From: Anaerorhabdus sp036637135
Lineage (GTDB): Bacteria > Bacillota_I > Bacilli_A > Erysipelotrichales > Erysipelotrichaceae
Length of the DNA stretch: 44,360 nucleotides
Direction of reading: 5' to 3'
NCBI RefSeq assembly: GCF_036637135.1
Contig: NZ_JAVWNC010000014.1
Location: 1-44,360 of the forward strand
Part shown: one piece after another, positions 23,343-31,513 of the stretch
Layout of the letters: each line of letters opens with the position of its first letter
Numbering within the stretch: the stretch's first letter is position 1
Made by a program: the position numbers and the translations under genes
Notes under the pieces: generated by a model
Seen by the model: the letters and a program-made list of their open reading frames with translations, nothing else
The model's database searches: none
What the model was told of the DNA's origin: nothing

Positions 23343-24257
23343 TTAATAACCTCGCATTTCTTCAATTAATGCTTTGAAGTATTCAGGTAATGGTGCTTCA
23401 AAAGTCATTGTCTCATTCGTTCTTGGATGTACCAAAGTTAATGCCTTCGCGTGTAAAACTTGTCCCTCCGTATCATTTCTTGTATTACGGAATGAATACT
23501 TTGGATCTCCTACAATTGGAAAACCAATGTATTGCATATGAACACGAATTTGATGTGTTCTTCCAGTTTCTAGTTTAAAACTTACTAATGTATATCCTTT
23601 AAATCGTTCTTCAACACGAAAATGAGTGACTGCATCACGACCATTTTTATCTGTTACCGTCATTTTTTGACGATCCTTACTATCACGGCCGATAGGTGCA
23701 TCTATCGTTCCATATTCATGTGGTAATTCACCATGCACAATGGCAATATAATCTCTAGAACATGTTTTATTAGATAATTGTTTTGATATTGCTTCATGTG
23801 CTTTATCGTTTTTACACGCAACAATACAACCTGTAGTATCTTTATCAATACGATGCACAATACCTGGTCTTAAAACACCATTAATACCTGATAAATCTTT
23901 ACAATGGTAAAGTAATCCATTAACCAATGTGTTATCTGGATTACCAGCACCTGGATGGACTACCATCCCTTTTGGTTTATTAACTACAATAATATCTTCA
24001 TCTTCATAAAGAATATCCAAGTTTAAATCTTGTGCAAATGCTTCAAGTTCTTTTACCTCTGGGATATCAATTGTGATTTCATCATTCACTTTAACTTTAT
24101 AATTGTTTTTCTTGATTTCATCATTCACAAAAATAAGTCCTTGATCTAATAATTGTTGAATTCTTGATCGAGAAAAATCCTCATTCTTTTCTGATAAGAT
24201 TTTATCAAGGCGGTTACCCGCTTCATTTTCGTCAATTGTATAATTAATTCTTTCCAT
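23343..24257 (-). CDS. rluD: RluD-type 23S rRNA pseudouridine synthase
   Basis: The 304-residue protein starts with an S4 RNA-binding domain (RLDKILSEKNEDFSRSRIQQLLDQGLI region, about 15-75). The catalytic domain contains VNKPKGMVVHPG and the motif GIVHRIDKDTTGCIV, whose aspartate is the catalytic residue, and ends with KLETGRTHQIRVHM. RluD-family enzymes make pseudouridines in helix 69 of 23S rRNA; in Firmicutes the exact uridines differ among RluD-like paralogues (YlyB, YhcT, YjbO). The position directly after lspA matches ylyB of B. subtilis. The start overlaps lspA by 14 bp. Confidence 0.93.
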   Translation of the reverse strand: MERINYTIDENEAGNRLDKILSEKNEDFSRSRIQQLLDQGLIFVNDEIKKNNYKVKVNDEITIDIPEVKELEAFAQDLNLDILYEDEDIIVVNKPKGMVVHPGAGNPDNTLVNGLLYHCKDLSGINGVLRPGIVHRIDKDTTGCIVACKNDKAHEAISKQLSNKTCSRDYIAIVHGELPHEYGTIDAPIGRDSKDRQKMTVTDKNGRDAVTHFRVEERFKGYTLVSFKLETGRTHQIRVHMQYIGFPIVGDPKYSFRNTRNDTEGQVLHAKALTLVHPRTNETMTFEAPLPEYFKALIEEMRGY

Positions 24258-24714
24258 CTGTCTCCTCCTTCTTAAATAATGTAATGATTATGAGTAGACC
24301 AATTCCTATACATAGTGCTGAGTCGGCAATATTAAAGATTGGAAAATCATAACCAAAGATAATAAAATCTAAAAAATCTCTAACATAACCAAATACAAAT
24401 CGATCAAATAAATTACCTGCTGCTCCTGCAATCATGAGAGTGATACTGATTCTTTCCCATTTATTCTCTTCTGGAACACGACTATACATATACGCAAATA
24501 AGCCAACACCTACAAGCGACATCAAAGTAAGAATACCAACACGGCCGCTAAACATACTCCAAGCAGCACCTGTATTCTTTGCATAAGTAATATAAAAGAA
24601 ATCATTAATGATTGGAATTTGACGATGCAAATCCAAGTTTGATTGTACTAATAATTTAGAACCTAAGTCCAAAACAAGTACACCTATAAAAATCCAAATA
24701 TCTCTACGTTTCAT
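24244..24714 (-). CDS. lspA: Lipoprotein signal peptidase (signal peptidase II)
   Basis: This 156-residue, four-helix membrane protease carries the two catalytic aspartate boxes: AGAAGNLFDRF (N-x-x-D-R) and FNIADSALCIG (N-x-A-D-x). The first helix ends with KNTGAAWSMF, also conserved. It removes the signal peptide of diacylglyceryl-prolipoproteins before the lipobox cysteine. It is the first gene of a four-gene minus-strand operon. AAAGGTGAAG precedes the ATG, and TGGTATAAT stands 22 bp further upstream. Confidence 0.96.
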   Translation of the reverse strand: MKRRDIWIFIGVLVLDLGSKLLVQSNLDLHRQIPIINDFFYITYAKNTGAAWSMFSGRVGILTLMSLVGVGLFAYMYSRVPEENKWERISITLMIAGAAGNLFDRFVFGYVRDFLDFIIFGYDFPIFNIADSALCIGIGLLIIITLFKKEETDGKN

Positions 24715-24736
24715 ATCTTCACCTTTACAAGATGTA

Positions 24737-24745
24737 ATTATACCA
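24737..24745 (-). promoter_or_regulatory. Extended -10 promoter of the lspA operon
   Basis: TGGTATAAT on the minus strand, directly after the U-tract of the upstream terminator and 22 bp before the lspA ATG. It is the same nonamer as in the element cargo promoters. No good -35 box is present. Confidence 0.55.
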
Positions 24746-24746
24746 A

Positions 24747-24771
24747 AAAGACTAGTTTTACACTAGTCTTT
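24747..24771 (-). terminator. Terminator between the uncharacterised gene and lspA
   Basis: AAAGACTAGT and ACTAGTCTTT pair over 10 bp around a five-base loop, followed by five T on the minus strand. It ends transcription of the 168-residue protein gene just before the lspA promoter. Confidence 0.85.
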
Positions 24772-24789
24772 CCCTCATAGTTTCATCAA

Positions 24790-25296
24790 TTAGAAATCTT
24801 GTGATGTTTTAATGAATTCTTCTAATTCATACGGTTCATAACGTTTTTGCATCTTAGTAAGTGCAATATTAAACGCTTTTTCATCATAATCATTCATTCT
24901 TTGTTCTCTTAGACAATGCTTAATCTTAGAACTAACATCAAATGACATTGCCCCTTCTTTACGAGCACGTATCTTATTAGAACCATCAATTAGTAAGAAT
25001 AACGCATTGTAATTTTGGTTATCCTTCAGTGTATTCAAGAATTCTTTTGTCGCATCAAGGATACAAAAAGGAACATCTGAAGTCTCAATTACATCATTTA
25101 CTTCAATTAAAAATCCATCAATAATTCCCTTTTGAAAATAACTTAAATGAACTTTCTTCTTTCTAAACATTTGAATTTCTTCTTCTACCCAAACAGAATC
25201 TTTAATAAAGAAAATCCAAGTTTGTTCTAAAAAATCGAGCCATATGCCATCTTCAATCGTTGTATCGACTACATCTTCCATTTTGTAAGAAATCAT
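24790..25296 (-). CDS. Conserved-looking protein of unknown function
   Basis: This 168-residue soluble protein matches no family I recognise. It has no signal peptide or membrane segment. It is acidic, with a possible beta-rich middle (GFLIEVNDVIETSDVPFCILDATKEFLNTL and ALFLLIDGSNKIRARKEG) and a helical C terminus (DYDEKAFNIALTKMQKRYEPYELEEF). It starts 2 bp after the stop of the second ABC exporter gene, so it is probably co-transcribed with the exporter, and it has its own terminator. Reading frame use and codon content are like the neighbours. A partner or regulator of the exporter is possible but unsupported. Confidence 0.7.
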   Translation of the reverse strand: MISYKMEDVVDTTIEDGIWLDFLEQTWIFFIKDSVWVEEEIQMFRKKKVHLSYFQKGIIDGFLIEVNDVIETSDVPFCILDATKEFLNTLKDNQNYNALFLLIDGSNKIRARKEGAMSFDVSSKIKHCLREQRMNDYDEKAFNIALTKMQKRYEPYELEEFIKTSQDF

Positions 25297-25298
25297 GA

Positions 25299-27137
25299 TT
25301 ATCCTTTATGCAGTAATTGATTTTCTAAATCCTCTGTAAATTGGTTGGTATATAAGCGATAATAATATCCCTTTTTATCCATCAATTCCGTATGAGTTCC
25401 AGATTCAACTACTATCCCCTTCTTTATAACTAAGATTATATCGGCATTTACGATCGTTGACAATCGGTGAGCGATAATAAAGCTCGTATGATGCGTTAAA
25501 ACATGATCAATTGTATGTTGAATTACTTGTTCAGTCTCCGTATCAATGGATGAAGTTGCTTCATCCAATACAAATATTTTTGGATTAACTAGAACTGCAC
25601 GAGCAAATGAGATTAATTGTTTTTGTCCAGTGGATAATTTCCCTCCACCTTCTCCTACTTCAGTATCATATCCATTATCCAGTTTCACAATAAAGTCATG
25701 TGCATTTACAAGTTTACATGCTTCCATGATTTCTTCATCTGTCGCATCCAATCTACCAAAACGAATATTCTCTTTAATTGTTCCCGAGAATAGATGTGGT
25801 GATTGAAGCACATAACCTAGTCTTGATCTCAACCAACCCAATGAGCGATCTCGATATTCAACACCATCAATTAAGATTTGTCCTTCTACTGGTTCATAGA
25901 AACGACATAACAAGTTAACGATTGTACTTTTACCAGACCCTGTTTCACCTACAAGCGCAACGGTTTGTCCTTCTTTTACTTTTAGATTAAAATTCTTTAA
26001 TACTGGTTCTCCAGGTAAATAATGGAATGATACATTTCTAAACTCTACATTACCTTCAATAGGTTCATAGTTCTCTGTTTTAGGGTCAAACAATGTACCG
26101 TACTTTTCAATTACTTCTGGTTTATCAATAATATCAGGTTCACTGTCTAATAAACTCAATACACGTTCTGCACTAGCTTGAGCCATTTGTAATTCCGCAA
26201 TTAATCGAGCGATTTGTCGTAAAGGTTCAAAGAATTGCGTTGCATATTGTGTAAACATCATCAATGTACCAAATTGTAAAGTACCTAATAAAACTTCATA
26301 TCCACCATACCATAATATCGCAGCAGTACTAATTGATCCAAGTCCCATAACAATTGGCATAAATAAAGCAGAGAGTGTTGCTGCCTTAATACTTGAACGG
26401 CGCATATTTTGTGTTTCTTCTTCAAATTCTTTGAAGTTTTTCTCTTCAAGAACTAAAGTTTTTGTTGTTTTGGCTCCTGTAATGCCTTCATTGAATCCAC
26501 TTGTAATACGTGAATTAATTTTACGTACAGAACGATAATTTTTAAGAATTCGTATTTGGAACCAAACACTTAAGTACGCAAGAATTGGAACTACAATTAA
26601 TACAAGTAACGCTAATTTCCAATTCACAATTAACATTACGATGGTAACACCAATCATAACGCTAAAGCCCCATACTAAATCCATTAAACTCCATGATAAG
26701 ATTTCTGCAAGTCGTCCAATGTCACTAGTCATACGCGCCATTAACCAACCAATAGGTGTCTTATCAAAATAAGAGAATGATAATGATTGTAGTTTATGAA
26801 ATGCTTTTTCTCTTACTTCATACGCAAAATTCATTTCGATTTTTCCTGCTTGTAAGAAGAATAAGTAAACGATTGCTGCTTGTGCAATAATTCCGACAAT
26901 AAAGACTAGTGTAAAGATTGTCAATTTGTAGTCAATGACTCCATTTCCTACAAAGTAATCAATTGCGATTTTATTCATGAATGGAAATGCAACATCCAAA
27001 ATGGCAATAAAGAAGTTCAATGAAAATAAAATATATAAGTTCTTTTTTTGTGATTTCATCATTCCTAAAATCTTACGCCATAGTCCCGTATCTAATGATT
27101 CAGTATTGAATTCTTGTTCTTGGAATTGACTACTCAT
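25299..27137 (-). CDS. ABC exporter, half-transporter with the canonical ATPase site (heterodimer subunit)
   Basis: The ATG at 27137 gives 612 residues; AGGAGG stands eight bases upstream, and earlier starts would lie well inside the previous gene. A six-helix ABC_membrane domain precedes an ATPase domain with Walker A GETGSGKST, a signature changed to LSTGQKQ, Walker B FVLDEATSSID with the catalytic glutamate, and AHRLST. The neighbour has the complementary defects: a good signature LSGGQ but a weak Walker B and no H-loop histidine. This is the pattern of heterodimeric exporters such as BmrCD, LmrCD and TM287/288 with one degenerate site. Drug or lipid export is the usual role. The start overlaps the upstream gene by 8 bp. 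Confidence 0.93.
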   Translation of the reverse strand: MSSQFQEQEFNTESLDTGLWRKILGMMKSQKKNLYILFSLNFFIAILDVAFPFMNKIAIDYFVGNGVIDYKLTIFTLVFIVGIIAQAAIVYLFFLQAGKIEMNFAYEVREKAFHKLQSLSFSYFDKTPIGWLMARMTSDIGRLAEILSWSLMDLVWGFSVMIGVTIVMLIVNWKLALLVLIVVPILAYLSVWFQIRILKNYRSVRKINSRITSGFNEGITGAKTTKTLVLEEKNFKEFEEETQNMRRSSIKAATLSALFMPIVMGLGSISTAAILWYGGYEVLLGTLQFGTLMMFTQYATQFFEPLRQIARLIAELQMAQASAERVLSLLDSEPDIIDKPEVIEKYGTLFDPKTENYEPIEGNVEFRNVSFHYLPGEPVLKNFNLKVKEGQTVALVGETGSGKSTIVNLLCRFYEPVEGQILIDGVEYRDRSLGWLRSRLGYVLQSPHLFSGTIKENIRFGRLDATDEEIMEACKLVNAHDFIVKLDNGYDTEVGEGGGKLSTGQKQLISFARAVLVNPKIFVLDEATSSIDTETEQVIQHTIDHVLTHHTSFIIAHRLSTIVNADIILVIKKGIVVESGTHTELMDKKGYYYRLYTNQFTEDLENQLLHKG

Positions 27138-28926
27138 TGTCATCACCTCCTCGAATAAATGAACTTTGTATCTCGTAAATACGTTTATATAAGCCATCCT
27201 CATGAATCAATGACTCATGATTTCCAATTTGTGTAATTCTTCCATCTTCTATGACTAGTATTTTATCTGCATCTTGAGCAGAAGATACACGTTGAGTAAT
27301 AATAATTTTTGTTGTTTCTTTATTCAATTCATTCAATGCATGACGAATGTTTGCATCTGTTTCAGTATCAACAGCACTTAAACTATCATCAAATATTAAG
27401 ATTGGTGTTTCATTAATAATTGTACGTGCAATCGCAATTCTTTGTTTTTGACCACCAGACAATGTAACACCCTTTTCACCTACAAGCGTTTCATATCCTT
27501 GTTCAAATTCTTGAATTACTTCATGAACTGACGCCACTCTTGCAGCACGTTCAACTTTACCTTCATCAGAAAAGCGATTTGCCAAACGAATGTTGTCATG
27601 AATTGTTTTAGAAAATAAGAATGGTTCTTGCAATACAATACCAATATGACGACGAATGTGTTCTCTTTGAATCTTATTTAATTCAACACCATCCATTTTG
27701 ATTGAACCACCTGTGTAATCATATAAGCGAGAGAGTAAATGAACTAACGTTGATTTACCTGCTCCTGTAGGACCTATAATCGCAACAGTTTCGCCTTTAT
27801 CAATTGTGAATGAAATATCTCTTAGAATTGGTTCATTTGCATCATGATATTGAAAATCACAATGTTCAAATTCAATCTTACCTTCAATTGTAGGTGTTAA
27901 TCCTGTTGTGATATCTTCTATTGGCTCATTTAATATTTCATTTAAACGTCCAACCGATACAGTGGCTTTACCTATATCCGCAAGTATTCTTCCTAAGTTA
28001 CGAATTGGCCATAAAATCATTGTTTCATAAGAGATGAAAACAAAGAAATTACCAACGGAAATATTTCCAGCGATAGCAGTAAAAATACCTACCACTAGAA
28101 TCAACAAGATTTGAGACAAACAAATCAAGTCACTCGTACTCCAGTAAATCCCCAACAAACGAATTAATTTGAATGTTAAATCTTTAAATACTTCATTCTT
28201 CTTTTGGAATCGATCAATCTCATATCGTTCACGATTGAAAGCTTTGATAACACGAATCCCAGATAAACTTTCTTGGATCGTTGTTGTCATAACACCTTCT
28301 GCTTCATCTGACTCTAAGAATGTCTTTTGTGTGTTCTTAAAGAAAACATACGCATAGAAAATCAATAATGGCATACTTACAATCGCAAGAATTGCCATTG
28401 GTGGATAAATAGAAAATAATACAATGATTGCGATAACTGCGGTCGCAACTGAATAAATCATTTCTGATAGTTGTCCTGCAAATACTTTACGTACTTGTTC
28501 AACATCACTTGTACAACGTTGAACTAAATCACCGGTTTTTGCTGAAACATGATAAGCGTATGGTAAATGTTGTAGATGATCATATAGATCATTACGAATA
28601 TGGTAACTCATATTTTCTGATATAACACCATTTAAGCGTCCTCTAATAAAAACACCTAAACAGACAAATACGTTAACTAACAGTACACACGCTGCACCTA
28701 TCCATAAGTTTTGTCTAACATAATCACGTCCACCTAAGAATTGAAGAATACTTCCAAACAATTCATTAGTGATGGGTTTGTTATCAATGATATTATCAAT
28801 GAAAAAACTAAAGATAAGTGGTGAAACTAAATTTAAAAATGCATAAAGTAATGTAACTACAATCATAAAATAAAGCTTAAATTGATTGTCTTTGCAATAC
28901 TTCTTCACAAAATCCCATGTATTCAT
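27130..28926 (-). CDS. ABC exporter, half-transporter with degenerate ATPase site (heterodimer subunit)
   Basis: The ATG at 28926 is chosen (598 residues) because AGAGGGGG has eight-base spacing to it and only two to the ATG six bases earlier. An ABC_membrane domain with six helices precedes the ATPase domain. That domain has Walker A GPTGAGKST and signature LSGGQKQR, but Walker B ends LIFDDSLSAVD with aspartate in place of the catalytic glutamate, and the H-loop reads ITQRVSS with glutamine instead of histidine. It should therefore pair with the following gene, whose Walker B is intact. It begins a three-gene unit (exporter, exporter, uncharacterised protein). The substrate is not readable from sequence. 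Confidence 0.93.
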   Translation of the reverse strand: MNTWDFVKKYCKDNQFKLYFMIVVTLLYAFLNLVSPLIFSFFIDNIIDNKPITNELFGSILQFLGGRDYVRQNLWIGAACVLLVNVFVCLGVFIRGRLNGVISENMSYHIRNDLYDHLQHLPYAYHVSAKTGDLVQRCTSDVEQVRKVFAGQLSEMIYSVATAVIAIIVLFSIYPPMAILAIVSMPLLIFYAYVFFKNTQKTFLESDEAEGVMTTTIQESLSGIRVIKAFNRERYEIDRFQKKNEVFKDLTFKLIRLLGIYWSTSDLICLSQILLILVVGIFTAIAGNISVGNFFVFISYETMILWPIRNLGRILADIGKATVSVGRLNEILNEPIEDITTGLTPTIEGKIEFEHCDFQYHDANEPILRDISFTIDKGETVAIIGPTGAGKSTLVHLLSRLYDYTGGSIKMDGVELNKIQREHIRRHIGIVLQEPFLFSKTIHDNIRLANRFSDEGKVERAARVASVHEVIQEFEQGYETLVGEKGVTLSGGQKQRIAIARTIINETPILIFDDSLSAVDTETDANIRHALNELNKETTKIIITQRVSSAQDADKILVIEDGRITQIGNHESLIHEDGLYKRIYEIQSSFIRGGDDNE

Positions 28927-28985
28927 GGTCATTTCCCCCTCTACTAAAATAAAATAAAAAACACTTTACGTGCTTTTTATCAAGT

Positions 28986-29240
28986 TTAATGGAATTCCTC
29001 CATTAAACATTTCGCGATTTGATCTGGACAAGAAGTTTTCTTGTTACCACAAGTAATCCCGTTAAAAGCACTAATGACTTCCTCTACGGTCTTGCCTTTG
29101 ATAATACTACAGATCCCTTTTAGGTTTCCATCACATCCACCTGTGATTTGTACATCTTTGATAATATTATCTTCACACTCAAATTCAAAGAGTCGTGAAC
29201 AAGTTCCGTTAGGTTTATATGTAAATTTCTTTACTGACAT
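28986..29240 (-). CDS. TSCPD domain protein (TIGR03905-like)
   Basis: The 84-residue protein carries the name-giving TSCPD motif in CGNKKTSCPDQIAKCL near the end, with further cysteines in GTCSR, FECED, GGCDGN, GICSI and TCGN. The domain also occurs at the C terminus of some class II ribonucleotide reductases, but the free-standing form has no established role. The cysteine pattern suggests metal or redox chemistry. GGAGGTG precedes the ATG. It lies alone between the exporter and the potassium genes. An A/T-rich hairpin about 8-30 bp after the stop may terminate it (28955-28978). Confidence 0.85.
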   Translation of the reverse strand: MSVKKFTYKPNGTCSRLFEFECEDNIIKDVQITGGCDGNLKGICSIIKGKTVEEVISAFNGITCGNKKTSCPDQIAKCLMEEFH

Positions 29241-29283
29241 GATGCCACCTCCTTTACAACAATATTATGATACCATAATTTAT

Positions 29284-29958
29284 TTATCTATTAAAGTTTT
29301 TATCAAACTTTTTAAACACTGCATTATCTGCAATAACTAATAGACGATCATTTTGCTCTATTACATATTCTGCATCAGGAGAGATTGATAAATGCTCACC
29401 TGGTTTTTTACGAATACCTAAGATATTAATTCCATAATCTGCACGCAAGTTTAAATTCTTAAGCGATTTAGATACCCAACTTTCTGGTGCAATAATTTCT
29501 ACAACACTGTATTCTGAATCAATATCAATTAAATCAACTATATTTCTTGAGATTAATTGCTTAGCAACACGCTCACCCATTTCCTTTTCAGGACGAATGA
29601 CACGATCCGCACCAATTTTTTCAAAAATTTGCATGAATTTCTTATTTTTAGCCTTGGCTAAAACATAAGGAACACCCAATTCTTTTAAATTCATAATCGC
29701 CATAATACTGTCTTCTAAATGTGATCCTGTTGCAACTACTGCAACATCACAATCTTGAATACCAATTGAACGTAATTGTTCAATATCAGTAATATCAGCT
29801 TGAACAGCATTTGTAACGAATTCTGCAATACGATCCACACATGTAATGTCACGATCAACTGCAATGATTTCATAGTTATAATCTGATAATGCTTTAGCAA
29901 TTGTAGACCCAAAAATACCTAAACCCAAAATTGCATATGTTTTACTTTTGTTTGACAT
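29284..29958 (-). CDS. ktrA: Potassium transport regulatory subunit, KtrA/TrkA type
   Basis: The 224-residue protein has an RCK_N Rossmann domain (YAILGLGIFGSTIAKAL, G-x-G-x-F-G, followed by the acidic IAVDRD) that binds ATP/ADP or NAD(H), and a C-terminal RCK_C domain (about 135-224) that in Firmicutes KtrA/KtrC binds cyclic di-AMP. It gates the membrane subunit KtrB. Single-RCK length distinguishes it from the double TrkA of enterobacteria. It starts nine bases after the ktrB stop, with AGGAG upstream, so the pair is one operon with the membrane subunit first. Confidence 0.92.
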   Translation of the reverse strand: MSNKSKTYAILGLGIFGSTIAKALSDYNYEIIAVDRDITCVDRIAEFVTNAVQADITDIEQLRSIGIQDCDVAVVATGSHLEDSIMAIMNLKELGVPYVLAKAKNKKFMQIFEKIGADRVIRPEKEMGERVAKQLISRNIVDLIDIDSEYSVVEIIAPESWVSKSLKNLNLRADYGINILGIRKKPGEHLSISPDAEYVIEQNDRLLVIADNAVFKKFDKNFNR

Positions 29959-29967
29959 AGAGTTCTC

Positions 29968-31365
29968 CTAACCTATTAATATATCCCCGTGGGCATATGA
30001 TATTTCTTTTGTCTTTGCTTTTGACTTAACTCTAAAGAGTAAGACAAGAATTGTGATAGGACCAACACGTCCTATAAACATCAACAAGATGATGACAATT
30101 TTTCCAACACTTGATAATAATGGTGTTACATCCATCGACAATCCTACAGTAGCGATAGCTGAGAAGCATTCAAAGATATTAGCTAAGAATGATGTACTTT
30201 CAGTGATAGATAAGATAATAATCGCAATTACAAGTGATGTTAAATAGATAATTGTGACCACGTAGGCTTTCATGAAGTTTTCTCGTGGTATATCACGTTT
30301 CATAACATTAATGTGATTATCATTTCTTAATACAAACAACACAAAGATGAATAACATCGCAAATGTTGTTGTTTTAATACCCCCAGCAGTTCCTCCTGGA
30401 GATCCACCAATAAACATAAATAAACACATAATAAACTGTGTAGCAGGTTTTAATGCCGCTATTGGAAGCGTTGCAAACCCTGCTGTACGTAATGTTGTTG
30501 ATTGAAAGAACGATGCCATCCACTTACTTCCTTCTGATAAAGGACCTAAAGTAGCTGGGTTATTAAATTCTAAAGCATAAATAATTACTGTACCCGATAA
30601 CAATAAGAATGCAGTCATGAATAAGACAATTCTTGTATGAACTGACAATTTATTCGCGATTTTTCTAAAGCCACCTTTTCCTTTAAATAGGATAGAGACA
30701 TGTTTACGTAAATCAAACCATACAATAAACCCTAATCCACCAGTTATGATTAATCCAGCAACAGTGAAGTTAATCAAAGGATCATTAACAAATGGAATTA
30801 AACTCGATGTTGTGATGTTATCTAAACCTGCATTACAAAATGCAGATACCGATAAAAAGATTGAATTAAAGATGCCATCAAACCAACCATAAGCCGGTAT
30901 AAAGCGAATAGAGAACAACAATACTCCTATTGTTTCAAATATTAACGTATAAATGACAATACCTTTGATAAACTTTGGAATATCACGTAAATCCGATTTA
31001 CCTAGTGAATCTTGTAATAACTTTTTTTCTCCAATAAATAATTTATGTTTCATTAAAGACATTATTAAGGATAATAGTGTCATTAACCCAAGTCCCCCGA
31101 CTTGCATTAAACATATGATAACAATATGACCTAATCGATTGTATTGTTCTACAACCGGATAAGGCACTAACCCGGTAACGCATGTTGCACTAGTTGCAAC
31201 AAATAAGTTATCCAAGAAACTTGCGGGTGTTTCTATATTTGTTATAGGTAAACATAAAAGTAACGTTCCAACAAAAATTACAAAGGCAAAACTAAGTGCC
31301 AACATTGGCATTGCACCAACCTTTTTAAATAATAATTGTCGTATAGACATATTAGCCTTATTCAT
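29968..31365 (-). CDS. ktrB: Potassium uptake membrane subunit, KtrB/TrkH family
   Basis: The 465-residue channel-like protein is built from four M1-P-M2 repeats. Selectivity-filter glycines can be seen in SATCVTGLVPY, SAFCNAGLDN, LRTAGFATLPI and AIATVGLSMDV. GGSPGGTAGGIKTTTF is the gating loop conserved in KtrB/TrkH. It takes up K+ with Na+ or H+ coupling under control of the RCK subunit encoded just downstream. AAGGGG precedes the ATG. The length fits KtrB. Transcription starts from the region shared with the divergent helicase gene. Confidence 0.94.
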   Translation of the reverse strand: MNKANMSIRQLLFKKVGAMPMLALSFAFVIFVGTLLLCLPITNIETPASFLDNLFVATSATCVTGLVPYPVVEQYNRLGHIVIICLMQVGGLGLMTLLSLIMSLMKHKLFIGEKKLLQDSLGKSDLRDIPKFIKGIVIYTLIFETIGVLLFSIRFIPAYGWFDGIFNSIFLSVSAFCNAGLDNITTSSLIPFVNDPLINFTVAGLIITGGLGFIVWFDLRKHVSILFKGKGGFRKIANKLSVHTRIVLFMTAFLLLSGTVIIYALEFNNPATLGPLSEGSKWMASFFQSTTLRTAGFATLPIAALKPATQFIMCLFMFIGGSPGGTAGGIKTTTFAMLFIFVLFVLRNDNHINVMKRDIPRENFMKAYVVTIIYLTSLVIAIIILSITESTSFLANIFECFSAIATVGLSMDVTPLLSSVGKIVIILLMFIGRVGPITILVLLFRVKSKAKTKEISYAHGDILIG

Positions 31366-31431
31366 AAAATCCCCTTTATCTATAGCAATATTTAGTTTAC
31401 TCCTTTATAAATAAAAAGCAACAGTAACATA

Positions 31432-31467
31432 TATAGTTATTTCTTTCACAACAAAGAAATAACTATA
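31432..31467. repeat. Perfect 15-bp inverted repeat between ktrB and the DEAD-box gene
   Basis: TATAGTTATTTCTTT and AAAGAAATAACTATA pair without mismatch around a CACAAC loop. No T-run follows on either strand, so it is not a standard terminator. It lies between divergent genes, 47 bp before the helicase ATG and 67 bp before the ktrB ATG. It could be an operator or a leader hairpin controlling either gene. Confidence 0.7.
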
Positions 31468-31513
31468 CATTATTAAATGTTTGTGTTATAGTTTTCCTTT
31501 GGAGAAATAAAAT

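Noticed and set aside
28955..28978. Hairpin AAAAAGCAC/GTGTTTTTT after the TSCPD gene
   Set aside because: The stem is mostly A-T and short. It may terminate the gene weakly, but is not good enough for a separate entry.
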